DNA of 64,000 bases, from contig CAJJDO010000049.1 in assembly GCA_905183005.1 (NCBI GenBank), positions 300,208-364,207 of the forward strand, read 5' to 3'. The notes under the pieces were generated by a model. That model had not been told where the DNA came from and ran no database searches. It saw only the letters and a list, made by a program, of their open reading frames with translations. The first letter of the stretch is position 1; each line of letters begins with the position of its first letter. Source of the stretch: Paramecium pentaurelia. Lineage: Eukaryota; Ciliophora; Oligohymenophorea; Peniculida; Parameciidae. Of this stretch, positions 37,115 through 49,129 are shown piece by piece. The translations under genes and the position numbers were made by a program.

Positions 37115-37558
37115 TCATTGAGGCATCTTAATTGTCTTTTGAGAGTGAAATCTTTTATTGGTATTTAGTACCGGTAATTTAGTAATAGAACAATCCTCTG
37201 GAATGTCTTAATAAAATGGTACAGTGCTATCTCTTAATCTTTTTTTTGTTTATTCGATAATGGATTTAGAGGATTTGAATTATATTATGTATTTGTCATG
37301 TTTCTGAATATATCCAATAATATATTTCTGTAAACTTGAAATGATTTCTCTGTGAGTTTTCACGATTTTCTTATTGAATTAAGTATATGTGACATCCTGA
37401 TTTTCATAATGTTACACATAAGCTTCACTACCAGGATGATTCTCAGCATAATCCGTCAAATTATATACAGCTTTCTTGTATGCATATAATGAGAGTTGAT
37501 TTTTTCGTGCATATTGTTGCATTTCTTTCAAATCATTAAAATAAACATATTGATTCAT
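37115..37558 (-). CDS. Cytochrome b5-like domain protein
   Basis: An intronless 147-aa ORF. Residues 25-75 resemble the cytochrome b5 haem-binding fold: AVYNLTDYAENHPGSEAYV carries the first axial His within HPGS (normally HPGG). The second His would be that of IVKTHREII, preceded by NQDVTYTQFNKK, where the family has D-A-T-x-x-F. The spacing between the two His is a little longer than usual (28 against 24), so haem binding is likely but not certain. The C-terminal 60 residues are basic and polar with no membrane segment. The reduction partner is unknown. Confidence 0.6.
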
Positions 37559-38363
37559 TATTTGTAATTAATATTAATTAAATACAGTATTCAATAAAAC
37601 TTCTACATAAATATTTATACATTTAGAGTTCAGCCTATTTAACTTGAAAATAATATATATATATAATATATATTTTACTTTTATTTAACATTATAATAAT
37701 AAGTTAAATAATAATAATAGAAGAATTCTTTAAAAATTACAATTTAATTTTCCTCATAAATTTATTGCTTAATTTTCAAAAATAAAGTTTACTATAATTT
37801 CAAGTAGATTTAATCAGGATACCATTGATTAAATGATTTTGTCATAAATAATCTAAGTGTAATTTTATTTTATTTTGGTTTGCCATAACATTATTTTAGA
37901 TTATTATTAGAATTAATATTCTTTTAATTGCATATTAATTCTTATTACGATATTTGGATTCTCATTATTATTATTAAATCATTGTATTTTCTGTATTAAG
38001 GTTAATAATATTTAATTCTTTATTTTAAATTCTTATATAATCTTTGAATCTCAATAAAAATACTTTAATTCTCAAGTGTAATAAATACCTCAATAATAGA
38101 GTTGATATTTACATAGTTCTTTAATTATCTAATAAAAGGAGTGATTTAATTAAGATAAAAGTAATATTATATTAAAAACTAATAAGAGACATGATTTAAT
38201 ATATAACAATGATAGTTAATATAGCATTTTATATAGGAAGATTTTCTGGAAATAACTTTGGATATTAAAAAATTCTAAATTTGCCATTATAGTAATCAAA
38301 AAAATTTAATGATTTTTTTTAATTAAAATATGGAGAGTTGAATATTGTAATGTATTAATAAAA
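37559..38363. other. Divergent 0.8-kb spacer, no gene seen
   Basis: Very AT-rich spacer between the b5-like gene (minus) and the WHIM-like gene (plus). It includes a short TA-rich tract around 37650-37675. TGA occurs in all frames and no motif or splice-joined ORF was found. Confidence 0.5.
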
Positions 38364-40706
38364 ATGGATAATAAAGAGAATGAGAAGTAAGCTAAATTAA
38401 AGGAATTTCAAAGGAGATTTCCAAACTATATGAATGGGAAGAAAGTGATATTTCCTATAATGGATGAGATAATAGTTCAATTTTCATAGATATTTCCTTA
38501 GAGTAATCAATTTGGAAAGATGAGAGAGGGAAATGTAATAAAGACTTTTTCACCAATTCCTTTAAATCAATAAATTGAGATTACAACTTTCATAAATGCT
38601 TTTCCTTATAATTAATAATTTGCAGCAATGTCTGATAGCTAGAATTAGTTTTAATTGCTTCTTTCCCCTTTATTAAAGTTAACAGGACATTTAATAAAAG
38701 ACTATCATACTAATGCTACATTTTCAAATAGTTATCAATACTCTACCTTTGATACTTAAGAACAGTCAGATCGTATTAATTTCAAGTTAACATCTTTTAT
38801 AGTAGAGGATATTTTTAAGTATAAAATGGGTTTATTGAAGCCAATAGACATAGCAAAACAAAGGTAAGTGAAAGATGAAATAAAAAAGAAGGGAAACAAA
38901 CCTCAAAAAATGAGTTTATTATCTATTGTAGAGAAATAATAATAGGAAGAAGAAAAGGATATTAATTAAGATTTAACACTTTAGAGTTAGAAGTATGAAT
39001 TTGAAAATTATTTGGATCCTACTTGTTCACATTTTTGGAAAATAGCCTTTGAATCATTTAATAAAATAATAAAAAAGTCATAAAGAACAAAATTATAAGA
39101 TATGGATATAGAATAGGATTCAGATGAATAACCAGAAACAATATAAAATGTTAATAAAGAAACACTAAATTAAGATAATATTGAAATGAGACGATAATAA
39201 ATAATTAACAAATATTAATAACTTTGTAAGTTGAAGGATTAAAATAAAAAGAAAAATAAATAAACAAAATAATATTCTTAGATTAAATCATTTAAGATTA
39301 AAGATAGATATACTGATTTAGAAATGCTAAGATTCAATAATTTATTTAAATTTTTGATACAGAATTGGCCATCATTGTTACTATAATCAATTAAATTACC
39401 TTATGTTTAATCTTTATTTACTGATTAAGAGCTTAGAAATATCAAGAGTATAGGTTAAAATGAATTAGGTTATTTTGGATTGAAAGCTAAATAGAGAGCT
39501 GACATAACAAGTAATTTAATTGAAGGAGTACGTGAAAGTGATAGTTTTAAAATAATAATAGAATATAGATAAGAAGTTACAGAAGCAGTAGGATTAGTAC
39601 TAGAAAATGTTTAAGATGAATTAAACAGTATCAATTAGTCATTATTAAAGAAAGATAGTTAATATACTTAATAATAACAATAATAATATCGAAAGATTTA
39701 TAAATAATATCTATAATTAGTAGAGTTTAGTCGACTTTTCATTAATGGATGCTTATATTTAGGTTCTGATATTCATGGATTTGATTATCATATATTCTCG
39801 AATGATATTGATCATATTTATTAAAATAATGGTTCAGAATGGAGAGTCTTAGATGAAAATTAAGTTTAATAATTATTTAAGACATTAAATGTTTGTGGTG
39901 TAAAAGAGAGAGAATTGTAAACGAATATTTAAAAATTAATGGCATGTGAATTATTTAATGATTAAGACACAAAAGAATTAATTACCATTAAAAATGTTGA
40001 ATAATCTTAAGTATAGGCTGGTAATAGAAGTCCAAAATAATTAATAGTTAAAATATTATTAGAAGTTGTATAAAAGTATACTGATATTTTGATGGTAAGA
40101 AAAATGAGATGGGAATCATATAAAATAAGAGAAAAATTTTAAAATACTATAAAAACACTTGAAAGTCCTTTAGATATGGTAGATTTTATGAAGATTTTAA
40201 TTGAATAATTTGAAACTGCTTAAGTATTGGTTATAGATTAATAAAAAATGTAGAATGGAAATTAATATGATTAAAAAGATTTAAAAGAATTTTAGTAAAG
40301 ATTACGTATATATGAAAATAAATTATAAGGATTGAAAGAACCTGAAAAGATTTTATTTTATGATAGTCAATTATTTTAAATGATGGAATCTAAAGAACAT
40401 ATTAAACCTAATGGTGTTAAATTTAATACAAAATTCTGGTAATAAAGTTTAGGATTAGAAGTTAAAGAAGCATTGATGAATTTTGCTAATAAAGTAGACA
40501 AAGATAACTAATAATATGATGTTGTATTTATGGCTAGTACATTATTATTAGCAGTTTAAGAATATGAACTTTCAAATTCTACTTAAGATAATGAAGATGA
40601 TGAATTACTTAGATAAATTGTAAAAGATGTAAAATTTGATAATTCTAATTTTCCTTCTAAAATAGATAATAATTAGAATAATAACCAAATAATTGAATTA
40701 GATTGA
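38364..40706 (+). CDS. WHIM/DDT-like chromatin-remodelling accessory protein
   Basis: A 780-aa intronless ORF. The diagnostic part is about residues 455-530: FINGCLYLGSDIHGFDYHIF, NNGSEWRVLDENQVQQLFKT and LNVCGVKERELQTNIQKL. This is the pattern of the WHIM/WSD region of BAZ, ACF1 and related partners of ISWI remodellers (gly-x-asp-x-x-gly, aromatic, trp, LN-x-x-G-x-R/K-E-x-x-L). The N-terminal 200 residues may contain a DDT-like helical domain (NQFQLLLSPLLKLTGHLIKD), and a basic coiled coil lies in between. There is no bromodomain or PHD finger. In Paramecium, ISWI partner proteins with DDT/WHIM domains act in DNA elimination; whether this gene is one is inference. WHIM call from pattern, not from a search. 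Confidence 0.68.
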
Positions 40707-40787
40707 ATTTGTTTTTTTATATCTAAATTTATTATTATTATTATTATTATTATAATCCATATCTATTTAATTAAATTCTATAACATT

Positions 40788-41835
40788 TCAAATGCAATTC
40801 TATTTTCTACCAAATTTAATATCATAAAATTCTTCTTCACTTTCTTCTTCTGGTTCAGCAAAGATAATAGTTCTTTCACTTGGATACTTTTTATCATTTA
40901 CTGTTATCCTTCCTCTTACTGTTTTTAATTTTGCATTTTTTTTTAAGAATGACTATTATTTAGGTTAAGATATAGGATTTATATTTAAAAACACTTTATA
41001 TTCCATTTCTTATTAAACATCAACTGCATCTGAATACATTTTATATTTTTAACAATTGTCATCTTCAAAGAAATAATTATAAACGTATAATTTCTGATTT
41101 TCTTTGATAGTTGGCTATAACCAATAATCAGGGGTTAATTAATCATCTCGTGTGATTTAACCTTGACTAATACATTTTAAGTCAAACATAAATGAAATAC
41201 AATTTAATAATAAATGGAAATTCTTCTTGGTCATTTTTTAAGTTACTGTAGAATAGAGTGCTGTAATATCTTCTCCATCATAATCAATACTAATCATTAA
41301 TAATAGAGACAATTGATCTGACATAAATTTTAATTTATTTGTGAAAGAATCATCTGATGGAAGAACCTTGCACTATAATACACGAGATATAGCTGATCCA
41401 GGAACTCTAACTAATCTCTTTCTATATTCTGATTTCTTTTACACAAATACTTAAATTCCTGTTTCTATTGCTGTTTTAAAGGATCGATACATTCTGCTTT
41501 AGAACTTTTTTGATTGAATTCTGTAGATATAATTAAAATCTTTACTATATTCCTGAAGTTTTTTGAAAGTCAGGCAAAGCTTATTTAATAATAGCTGAAT
41601 GTTTGATGACTGTAGTAACTAATAATCTATGTTATTATTTATCCAATTCCACATTTGGACTTATAATAGATTAATAGGCTGGCTTAAGTAGACAAGGCTT
41701 TGAAATAGTAATACTAAACATGTTTTCCAAAACTTTAGCTATTTCTGGCCATCTGATTGCTCTATCTTTTCCACATTCTACTAGTTATTTTAAGGTTTCT
41801 GCAAATTTTGGATTTTCATTCACATAGGTGAGCAT
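40788..41835 (-). CDS. Unknown-function protein, paralogue of gene at 62.9 kb
   Basis: A 340-aa protein with one 25-nt intron. It shares its whole length with the plus-strand gene at 62860-63905. The matches are ENPKFAETLKQLVECGKD, RWPEIAKVLENMFS, LLVTTVIKHSAIIKQALPDF, EYRKRLVRVPGSAISRVLQC, NFHLLLNCISFMFDLK, PDYWLQPTIKENQKLYVY and the closing KLKTVRGRITVNDKKYPSER with an acidic tail. The intron sits at the same place in both copies. RWPEIAKVL has a Myb/SANT flavour, but no complete repeat is present and no known family was recognised. It is convergent with the WHIM-like gene. Confidence 0.8.
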
Positions 41836-42156
41836 TAGATGATAATTTTATGTAATAACTCATAATCAAATAAATCCTTTAAATAATATGATCAATCAAT
41901 TTTAAAGTTGATAATTTTTTCATTGAAATCTTATCTCAAGTTAAATTAAATTAATTAAGAAATTTAAATAAATTTTAAAGCAATTTCATATAAAAATTAG
42001 TAGTTTCTATAATTAATGATACTAAATTTGTTAAATAAATATGATATATTTTTCACATCTTAATTAATTGGAATGTTTAATTAATGAATATAAAAAAGAG
42101 ATAAAAATACTTTGAAATCTTTATAATTATATTTTAATAATATAGAGTTATATCAA
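41836..42156. other. Intergenic, no gene seen
   Basis: AT-rich spacer between two minus-strand genes. No motif recognised. Confidence 0.5.
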
Positions 42157-42291
42157 TCACAATAGCTAATTCTGTTGTTATGGTTAATCATTTCCAAGTA
42201 TATTATCTACATTTATTACAAACTACTAATTAATTTAACCTTCCTGAATCTATGGTTAAATCATACCTTATTATTATTATTATTATTATTC

Positions 42292-42384
<93 letters not shown>

Positions 42385-43924
42385 TTATTATTAAGGTAAT
42401 TCAAGTTAAACTTAAATATTTGGAACTTAAGCAGGAGCATTATCTTCAATTGCTATAGGTTCCTCTTAATTTAATAGATTGTTTAATAAGATATAATTTT
42501 TATCTACAAGAGCCAAATTCTAGATTTAGAAAAATCTAAAGTAATTTAATTATTTATACCTTCTTCCACATAAAGGAAAGAACATAGTCCATAAAGTTGG
42601 AATATCATTGACCCAATTCATATTGAACATTGGACAATATAATACACGTGGCCTATCAAATGAAGGTGTGTATGGAGATATTGTTGACCATTCTAGGGCA
42701 GCTATTTCAAAATGGAGCACAAAAATTGATATGATAGCAAATTATGAAAAGATACAAATTTAAAAAGCTAGATTGTAATATCCATAAATAGTAGATTCAA
42801 AGTAATATATAAACAGTAGATAAGTTAAGGTAATGTATTTGGGAACAAAATAAAGGGATGATCTGGTTCTTAAAAATATAATGCTCACAAATTCATTTAA
42901 TAGAAATGATCTAAATGATTTATAATTCTTACGAGAAAAAGTTTTCACTTAATCCTCTTGGATAGCTTTTTGCAAACAATTGTATTGAACCACTATAACC
43001 ACTAAATTAAAAAAAGTAGACCAAATAAAATAAAATCAACATTTATATGAAAGCATTAAGCAACTCCTATTTCAATTTATGATTTCTATTCAAAATAGTC
43101 AAATATTAGCCTACCCAAGGAAATGCACCAACTAATGCTTATGCTTATATATCTTCATTTTGACAGATTTACATGCAACTCACTGTAAAATACTTATATA
43201 TTAATATATACCCATATATATTATTAAAATAGGAGCACAAATAATGGACATTTTCATGTAAATTGAAGCTACAATTGATTATAGAAATGTTCCCAAAACA
43301 CATTTAATGAATTATATTACAGTTGTATAAATTCTTTCATCATAAGCAACTACATTATTACCTAATATTAATTAAAATATTTAACTTTCAAACTATTACA
43401 CATTCCAACTCCAAGTTTCATTTGTGTGTTGATTCATTAGTTAAATATCATTTTCTTAATAGAAATCAAGGAAATCTATTATAAACATTGTTTCTAAATC
43501 TGTTGCTAAACACAAAATGGTATTAAATCCTTTCATATAAAAATCTACATCTATAAAATGAGTAACAACAGTGAAATTATATTTCTATTAAAATTCATCA
43601 CTCATATATAGAAATGTTTTGTTAATTGTAAATTTCATAGAGAGGTATGATTCATTTTTTTCTTTTAATTCAGTATCAGTTATATTGAAAATGTATATTG
43701 ATTCATTATTAAAATGCTCTATTCTTTTTGATTAACTTTATACCATGATTCTCTTAATCCAAGAATTAATTATACTATTCTCTGAATTATAATAACAATA
43801 GGAAAACGAGTCCCAAAATTGTTAATATTGGAAAGAGATAGGAACCAGCATTAAAAATCTTTCGTATTAATAATCCAGATAGTATTCTTTCATGAATTCT
43901 GTATAATTGCTTTTCTAATTCCAT
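42157..43924 (-). CDS. Multi-pass membrane protein, tandem paralogue 1, with poly-Gln tail
   Basis: About 555 aa (introns of 25, 29, 22 and a phase-neutral 24 nt). Layout: MELEKQLYRIHERILSGLLI, a first membrane segment (LFPILTILGLVFLLLL), a roughly 200-residue lumenal part (NHEHFNNESIYIFNITDTEL, DLETMFIIDFLDFYQ), then several membrane segments. These include VVAYDERIYTTVIQ plus hydrophobic stretches, the conserved IIFLRTRSSLYFVPKYITLT and the block RPRVLYCPMFNMNWVNDIPT. After the last conserved Cys-Gly-Arg-Arg the cytosolic tail runs into Q3-E-Q30-E-Q7 coded by the TAA repeat. The same architecture, without that tract, is in the gene directly upstream. No characterised family was recognised; a receptor or sorting protein is conceivable. 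Confidence 0.75.
42268..42393 (-). repeat. TAA/TTA microsatellite coding poly-Gln
   Basis: A 126-nt tract of TTA triplets on the plus strand, read as TAA on the minus strand, interrupted by two TTC (GAA, Glu). In the frame of the membrane-protein gene it encodes Gln x3, Glu, Gln x30, Glu, Gln x7. In other frames it would give poly-Asn (minus) or poly-Leu and poly-Ile (plus), which are artefacts. In the standard code it would be a wall of stop codons. Confidence 0.95.
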
Positions 43925-43942
43925 TATAAATTTTAATTAATA

Positions 43943-45403
43943 TCATTCATTATCAACATGTTCTTCGTCCTCAAGGATTTAATGGAATTGAATCTAATTT
44001 CTATCCACATATGTCAAATGTTACCGATCAAAATACCTTTAAAAATTATAAACAATTAATATATACTTTCTACCACAAAGTCCATAAAAGACAGTCCAAA
44101 TTTAAGGAATATCACTAATCCATTCAATTTAAAATAGTGGCATATAATAACATCTTGGTCTCTACTCTGTTGGAGTATAAAAGGATTGTCTTTGCCAAGT
44201 CAAAGCTGGAATTTCATAAAAGTATAGAAATGCCATAAATGTAGTCTGACTCATTAGAAACACTATCATTAATCCAATATAATAAAATCCATAACCGAAA
44301 CTTAATTAAAATCATACTTGTTTTTTCGAGATAAAATAAATAAGTAATATAGTAACAACAGATGTATTTTGGAACAAAGTATATTGAAGATCTTGTCCTT
44401 AAAAATAGAACTCCTTCTAATTCATTAATAAATACTATCCTATTATTTTCAATTATTTTTACATCATAAAAAACACATTCAATCCTTAAGGAATACTTTT
44501 ACCAAACATAAACTAAGTTGCTTAATCAAGTCCCTCATTATAGATTATTGTATAAAATAAAATCATAGTTAAAAAAGCAGTTATAATATAATATTTTGCT
44601 TTGTTATTTCTCTCTAATAGTCTTATGTAAATTCCAATCCAATTTTCTTGTTCTTAATTATTTAATTATTAATCTAATCTAAAAATTATCTATATCAAAT
44701 TCTCTAAAAATAATTATATAGTATAATTACTTATAATATATGTAAATATAGGAGTAGATATCAAAAATAAACGTATAACAATTGATGAAGAACAAGAAAC
44801 AAAAAATATGCTGACTAAAATCTATTGACACAAAAAAAAGTTTCTTATCATTTTAATGTAAAAAGATGTAGAATCATCATTTTTTAAAGAATTACTTCTC
44901 CATAACCATGCTTCTCTTGTATTTACATTATATATCATGATGTCATTTTTGCTATCTGTAAAATATTGTGTAAAATCAACTAAAAACATTGTTTCAATAT
45001 CAACAAAGTTTAAAAAGAATAGATCAAATCCTGATTAATAGTTTTTTGCTTCAACAAATAGATTCTCTTAAGATATTTTATGATCTTTTGCTATATTTTG
45101 TTTAAGTGTTAATAGATATCTGTTAAATGAAAATTTCATTTATAATAGAGGATCACTTAATGCATGATCAACTATATTTACTGTGTAAACTACATTCTCA
45201 TTAAATTCAGAAATCACTCTATTATCTCTCAATTAAAATTCCAATTTCCTTTCTCCTTATCTTATACAAAGTGATGCATATACACTTATTAATAATAATG
45301 AAATTCCTAATAATCCTAAAAATAGTAGCTTTGCAATAATCCTTGCATATTTCCACGAAGTTAAACAAAAGTGGAATTTGTATATTTGTTTTTCTAATTC
45401 CAT
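43943..45403 (-). CDS. Multi-pass membrane protein, tandem paralogue 2, with frame anomaly
   Basis: Same family and order as the downstream neighbour, 18 bp apart. It starts MELEKQIYKFHFCLTSWKYA and has a first membrane segment, a lumenal part (EFNENVVYTVNIVDHALSDP, FVDIETMFLVDFTQYF), and then LEGVLFLRTRSSIYFVPKYI. The block RPRCYYMPLFQIEWISDIPQ and GLCGRKYFDRQHLTYVDRNQ follow, ending EDEEHVDNE. Introns of 23 and 30 nt are clear, and a 27-nt phase-neutral one is possible. Between FYLEKTS and YGFYYIGLM the frame must shift by one. A GT...AAG segment of 17 nt (44301-44317) lies exactly there, but its removal gives the wrong phase; 16 nt would fit. Either an unusual intron, a one-base assembly error or an early pseudogene. 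Confidence 0.7.
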
Positions 45404-45420
45404 TACTTTAATTTAATTAA

Positions 45421-46690
45421 ATGTAAGAAAATAATGAATAAGCGTTAGACGATCTGAGTAAAGAAGTATTAGTTTCATAATTGAAGGATAAAGTATATAA
45501 TACTAAATAAATGATAAGATAAAGGAGAACAAAACTATTACCAAAAAATTAGATAAATTATCTGAGAAATATGTTTAGACTTATAAAGAGTATAAATTAA
45601 TTGCCAAAGACAGGGATACTTTATTTTAAGCCATTTCATCAATTTTAAATGATGAATTATATAAATTTGAATAGAAGCCTTTGGGTTTTATATATAAATA
45701 AATATAGGATAATTTGATCAAAATCAAATTCTGGATTTATTTAAGTAAAAGGATGAAGACAAATCTAAAGCTTTAACAAATCTGATTAAAGAAACTAATA
45801 ATGAAAAATTTCAATTAGAAGAAAAATATCGTTAAATGATAGAGAAATAAGGTTAAAATACTGATTAAAAGACTCAATAAATAATTAAATAGCTAAAATA
45901 ACAAATAAATGATCTAGATGTAAATAATACAAGATTGGCCAAAGAGATAATTGAACTTAATGACATAATACAAATTAAAAATTAATAATTACAAACTCTT
46001 AATTAATTAGAAGAAGATAATGCAAATTTGAAAACCTAATTAATGGTCTAAGAATTATAATTATAATAACCTGATAGAGCAAATAAAATAAATTCATCAG
46101 ATCTTATGAATGAATAATTAAAGTATAAATAATAGATTGACAAACTCTTATAAGAAATTTAAAAGTAGAATATTAAAATCTAAGATTTGGAATCATAATT
46201 ATAATCTAAATAAAAAGTAGAGACTGCTAAAGTTATTTAAAAGAATTATGAAACTCCAACACCTGATTATGATGAAATTAATCCATTTGAATAGGATAAT
46301 ACTTTAAAATAATAAGAAATTATTATAAACAAATAGATATCCAATAAATAAATATAAACAGATCCAACTACATAGAATAGAGAAGAAGGTGATAATAGAA
46401 ATGTTAATTTTGAATATTTAAGGAATGTTGTTTACAAATACTTTTTGTATTAAGAAACTAGGAATTATAAGGAAGCTACTATTTTAATGAATGCTATTAT
46501 GACAATTTTGAAAATGTCTAATGAAGAGAAAAGGAGAATAGATTAAGCTAGAGAGAGGGGTTTCATTAAGAATGCTAAGAATCTCCTAAGTGATAGTTTT
46601 GCATGTCTCAAGTAACCACAATTAAATGATATGAATTTGGATAGACCTATCAGTAGAGTTGAGTAAATGAATAAACATATGATGAATTGA
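45421..46690 (+). CDS. GRIP-domain golgin-like coiled-coil protein
   Basis: A 406-aa protein with introns of 26 and 23 nt (the second starts GTTTTA). Residues 20-310 are Gln/Lys/Glu-rich coiled coil (KQLKQQINDLDVNNTRLAKE, LQTLNQLEEDNANLKTQ). The C-terminus holds a GRIP domain: NVNFEYLRNVVYKYFLYQ, TILMNAIMTILKMSNEEK, with the Tyr of EYL and the EEK/RRI helix that in golgins bind Arl1-GTP on the trans-Golgi. A short tail follows (NLLSDSFACLKQPQLNDMN). It is shorter than animal golgins but complete in order. Tethering at the Golgi is inferred from the domain. Confidence 0.86.
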
Positions 46691-46708
46691 TTTATTTAAT
46701 TATTTTAT

Positions 46709-47723
46709 ATGGCTTCATAATAATATATGTAGTTCTTATAGAGTCATGAAAATCAAAGGTTTAATGAGATGAAATTAATTGAGCAAGAATAATATTATAT
46801 CAATCTATTAAAAGAGTAAAGGGAAAAGGTATTATATTTTATTGATTAATGATAGATGGAATTATTAAAAAATGAATTTTTAAAGAAAGATCAAGTGATT
46901 GTTGATTTACAAAGTTAGATAAATGAATTATGGGAAGAGAATGAATAACTTAAGGAGATTTATTAGAATTCAATTTAGAAGAAGGAATAGGAATTTTATC
47001 GAATGAATAAATTATAATAAGAAAAAGACAGTTTAATAAAAGATATGATAGAATTAAAGGATATGATAGATCATTTGAAATAAGAGAATGATACTTTGAA
47101 TGTAAGAAAATAATAAGAAATTTAATAGACATTATACATAAAAAACGAAGATTAATAAAGATAATTATAAGAATAATTAATTATTTTAGGAGAAGAGAAT
47201 AGCCGATTAAAGACTGAAATACTAAAATTAGATGAGATTTTATTTTCATGTGAACCTTTAAGGGTTGAAAATGGAAAATTATAAGAAAAGTTATAATACT
47301 ATAAATTAGAGAAGAGAAGACTTTAATAAGATATGAAATAAAGCAAATAAGAAATTAATAAATAAATAGAAGAATTTAAGTCAGTAGTAACTAAAGATTT
47401 TTAAAACGAAATGGAAAGATTATAAGAGTATAAGGAATGTTATTTATAATTAAATTAAAAATTATAAGATTTAGAAGAGAAGTGTATGAATTTAACTGAT
47501 GAAAATAATCAATTAAAATAAGAGATCTAATCCTTATATTAAAAGGAAGAAAGTGATATCAAAATGAAATCTGAGATAGATAGAGTAAATAATTTATTTA
47601 TATGAATAGGTTAGATAAGATCTAATGTCAGTAAGACAATAAGAAACATAAAAATTATAAGAACTATTTAATGGTATGATAAGTTTGGGCAGTTTAGCAA
47701 ACTCAAGGGAATAATTTTATTGA
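46709..47723 (+). CDS. Coiled-coil protein, unknown function
   Basis: A 320-aa protein with introns of 27 and 25 nt, starting 18 bp after the GRIP gene on the same strand. It is an almost continuous coiled coil (MELLKNEFLKKDQVIVDLQ, INELWEENEQLKEI, LEEKCMNLTDENNQLKQE), rich in Gln from TAA codons. The end, FNGMISLGSLANSREQFY, is less helical. No globular domain is present. Position and style suggest a cytoskeletal, basal-body or traffic scaffold, but there is no direct evidence. Confidence 0.78.
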
Positions 47724-47739
47724 ATATAAATTTTATTGA

Positions 47740-49129
47740 ATGTTATTTTTGTTAGCATTACTATCAAATATAAATTGCTCAATTTATGATAAGTTAAAAT
47801 ACATAGATAATTAAATAGATTTGACTTAAAATATTGAATATTTTGAAGCAAGAAAAAGATTTCTAGATGGAGTTAAAATAAAAAACATATTTGAAATGGA
47901 CAAAGTTATAATTGATATTCATTTATTTCATCTAAAATAATTGCATTATCCTTCCTCATAATTACTTGTTTGTAAATCAAGTGATAATGAGTTAATGATA
48001 ATAAATTAATTAGGAACAATAATAGCATAATACAATCATACAAGTGATATATTAATGACAGATATTTTGCATAATGTAGATGAATTTTATATTGGATTAT
48101 ATGATATAGATAGAAATTTAACAATAATCAATATGACAATAATTGATAGAAATATAAAAGATTAACCAATTGATGATATACGTAGAATAGACAAGAATGG
48201 ATTTTATCATGATATTGAGTTAATTTGGGCATCTAGTTTTTAGCTAAATCATAAGGCAACATCAATATTAGTTAATTCTGGTAGAAATACAAGAGTATTT
48301 TTGGTGGGTGATGAAAATGGAGCAATTTCATATTATTTTTAAAATGGTACTTTAAAAAATAAAAATGCTATATCATCAACACCAATTATTAATTTATTAA
48401 GAAGGCATCCTCATGTAATGTTTTAAACAGAGAAATTGATTGGCTTCTTGAATTCTGTATCCTTAACTATAGTAACTCCAAAATGTGATTAACCTGCAGC
48501 TTCTATAATATCAATATATTAGGAGAATATTTACAGTCAAAATATTTATGTATTGTTATCCAATTAAGATATATTAATATATCAAATAAAATCAGGAAAA
48601 CATCATGAATGTTCAAGTAATTTTAATTTTTAAATGAAATTTAGTATCATATAAGATTCCAACTTTATAAAAATTAAAGAATATTAGAGTCATCAATTCA
48701 TATTTGATTGGATATGATAAAACTTTGTAAATCTATAATACATCCTTATATAAGTCACTTTATTAGGATGAAGTTCTTTATCTAACATCATTAGATGATT
48801 AAAGATTATGGTATTAATATTATTCGATTCGTTCGCATAAAATAAATGCTTAATCAAGTAATGCTTATGAGTTTTACACTTTAAATAATAAGACTACAAT
48901 TAGATAAATTGAATTGACTCATTTTCCTATGCCTTAGAGTTCTTCTTTCTCTTTAATGGAATCTTTCAGATTTCCTATGATTTTAGTTGCAATATTCATT
49001 GTTTTTATATTCTAATTTTGGTAAAAAAAGAAGAAAACAGATCATGAAAGTGATGAATTAAGTGTAGACATGAAAAAGAAGATAGATGATATGGTTAAAT
49101 AGTATAAGAAATATGATAAGCCAGAATGA
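47740..49129 (+). CDS. Type I membrane protein with large lumenal domain
   Basis: A 453-aa protein with one 28-nt intron. The start MLFLLALLSNINC is a typical signal peptide. The following 360 residues are strand-rich (LVCKSSDNELMIINQLGTII, RNTRVFLVGDENGAISYY, YVLLSNQDILIYQIKSGKH). Their repeated short strand pairs could be a beta-propeller, possibly quinoprotein/WD-like. Near the end is one membrane segment (FPMILVAIFIVFIFQFW) followed by a basic then acidic cytosolic tail (KKKKTDHESDELSV...). EMC1- or sorting-receptor-like architecture is possible. No family was recognised with confidence. Confidence 0.72.

Noticed and set aside
42175..42458. Open frames giving poly-Leu, poly-Ile (plus) or poly-Asn (minus)
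   Set aside because: They are other frames of the TAA repeat. The conserved membrane-protein frame enters it as poly-Gln.
43000..45400. Assignment of the tandem membrane proteins to Wntless/TMEM181-like families
   Set aside because: Topology is similar (TM, lumenal domain, several TMs), but no diagnostic motif of those families could be seen.
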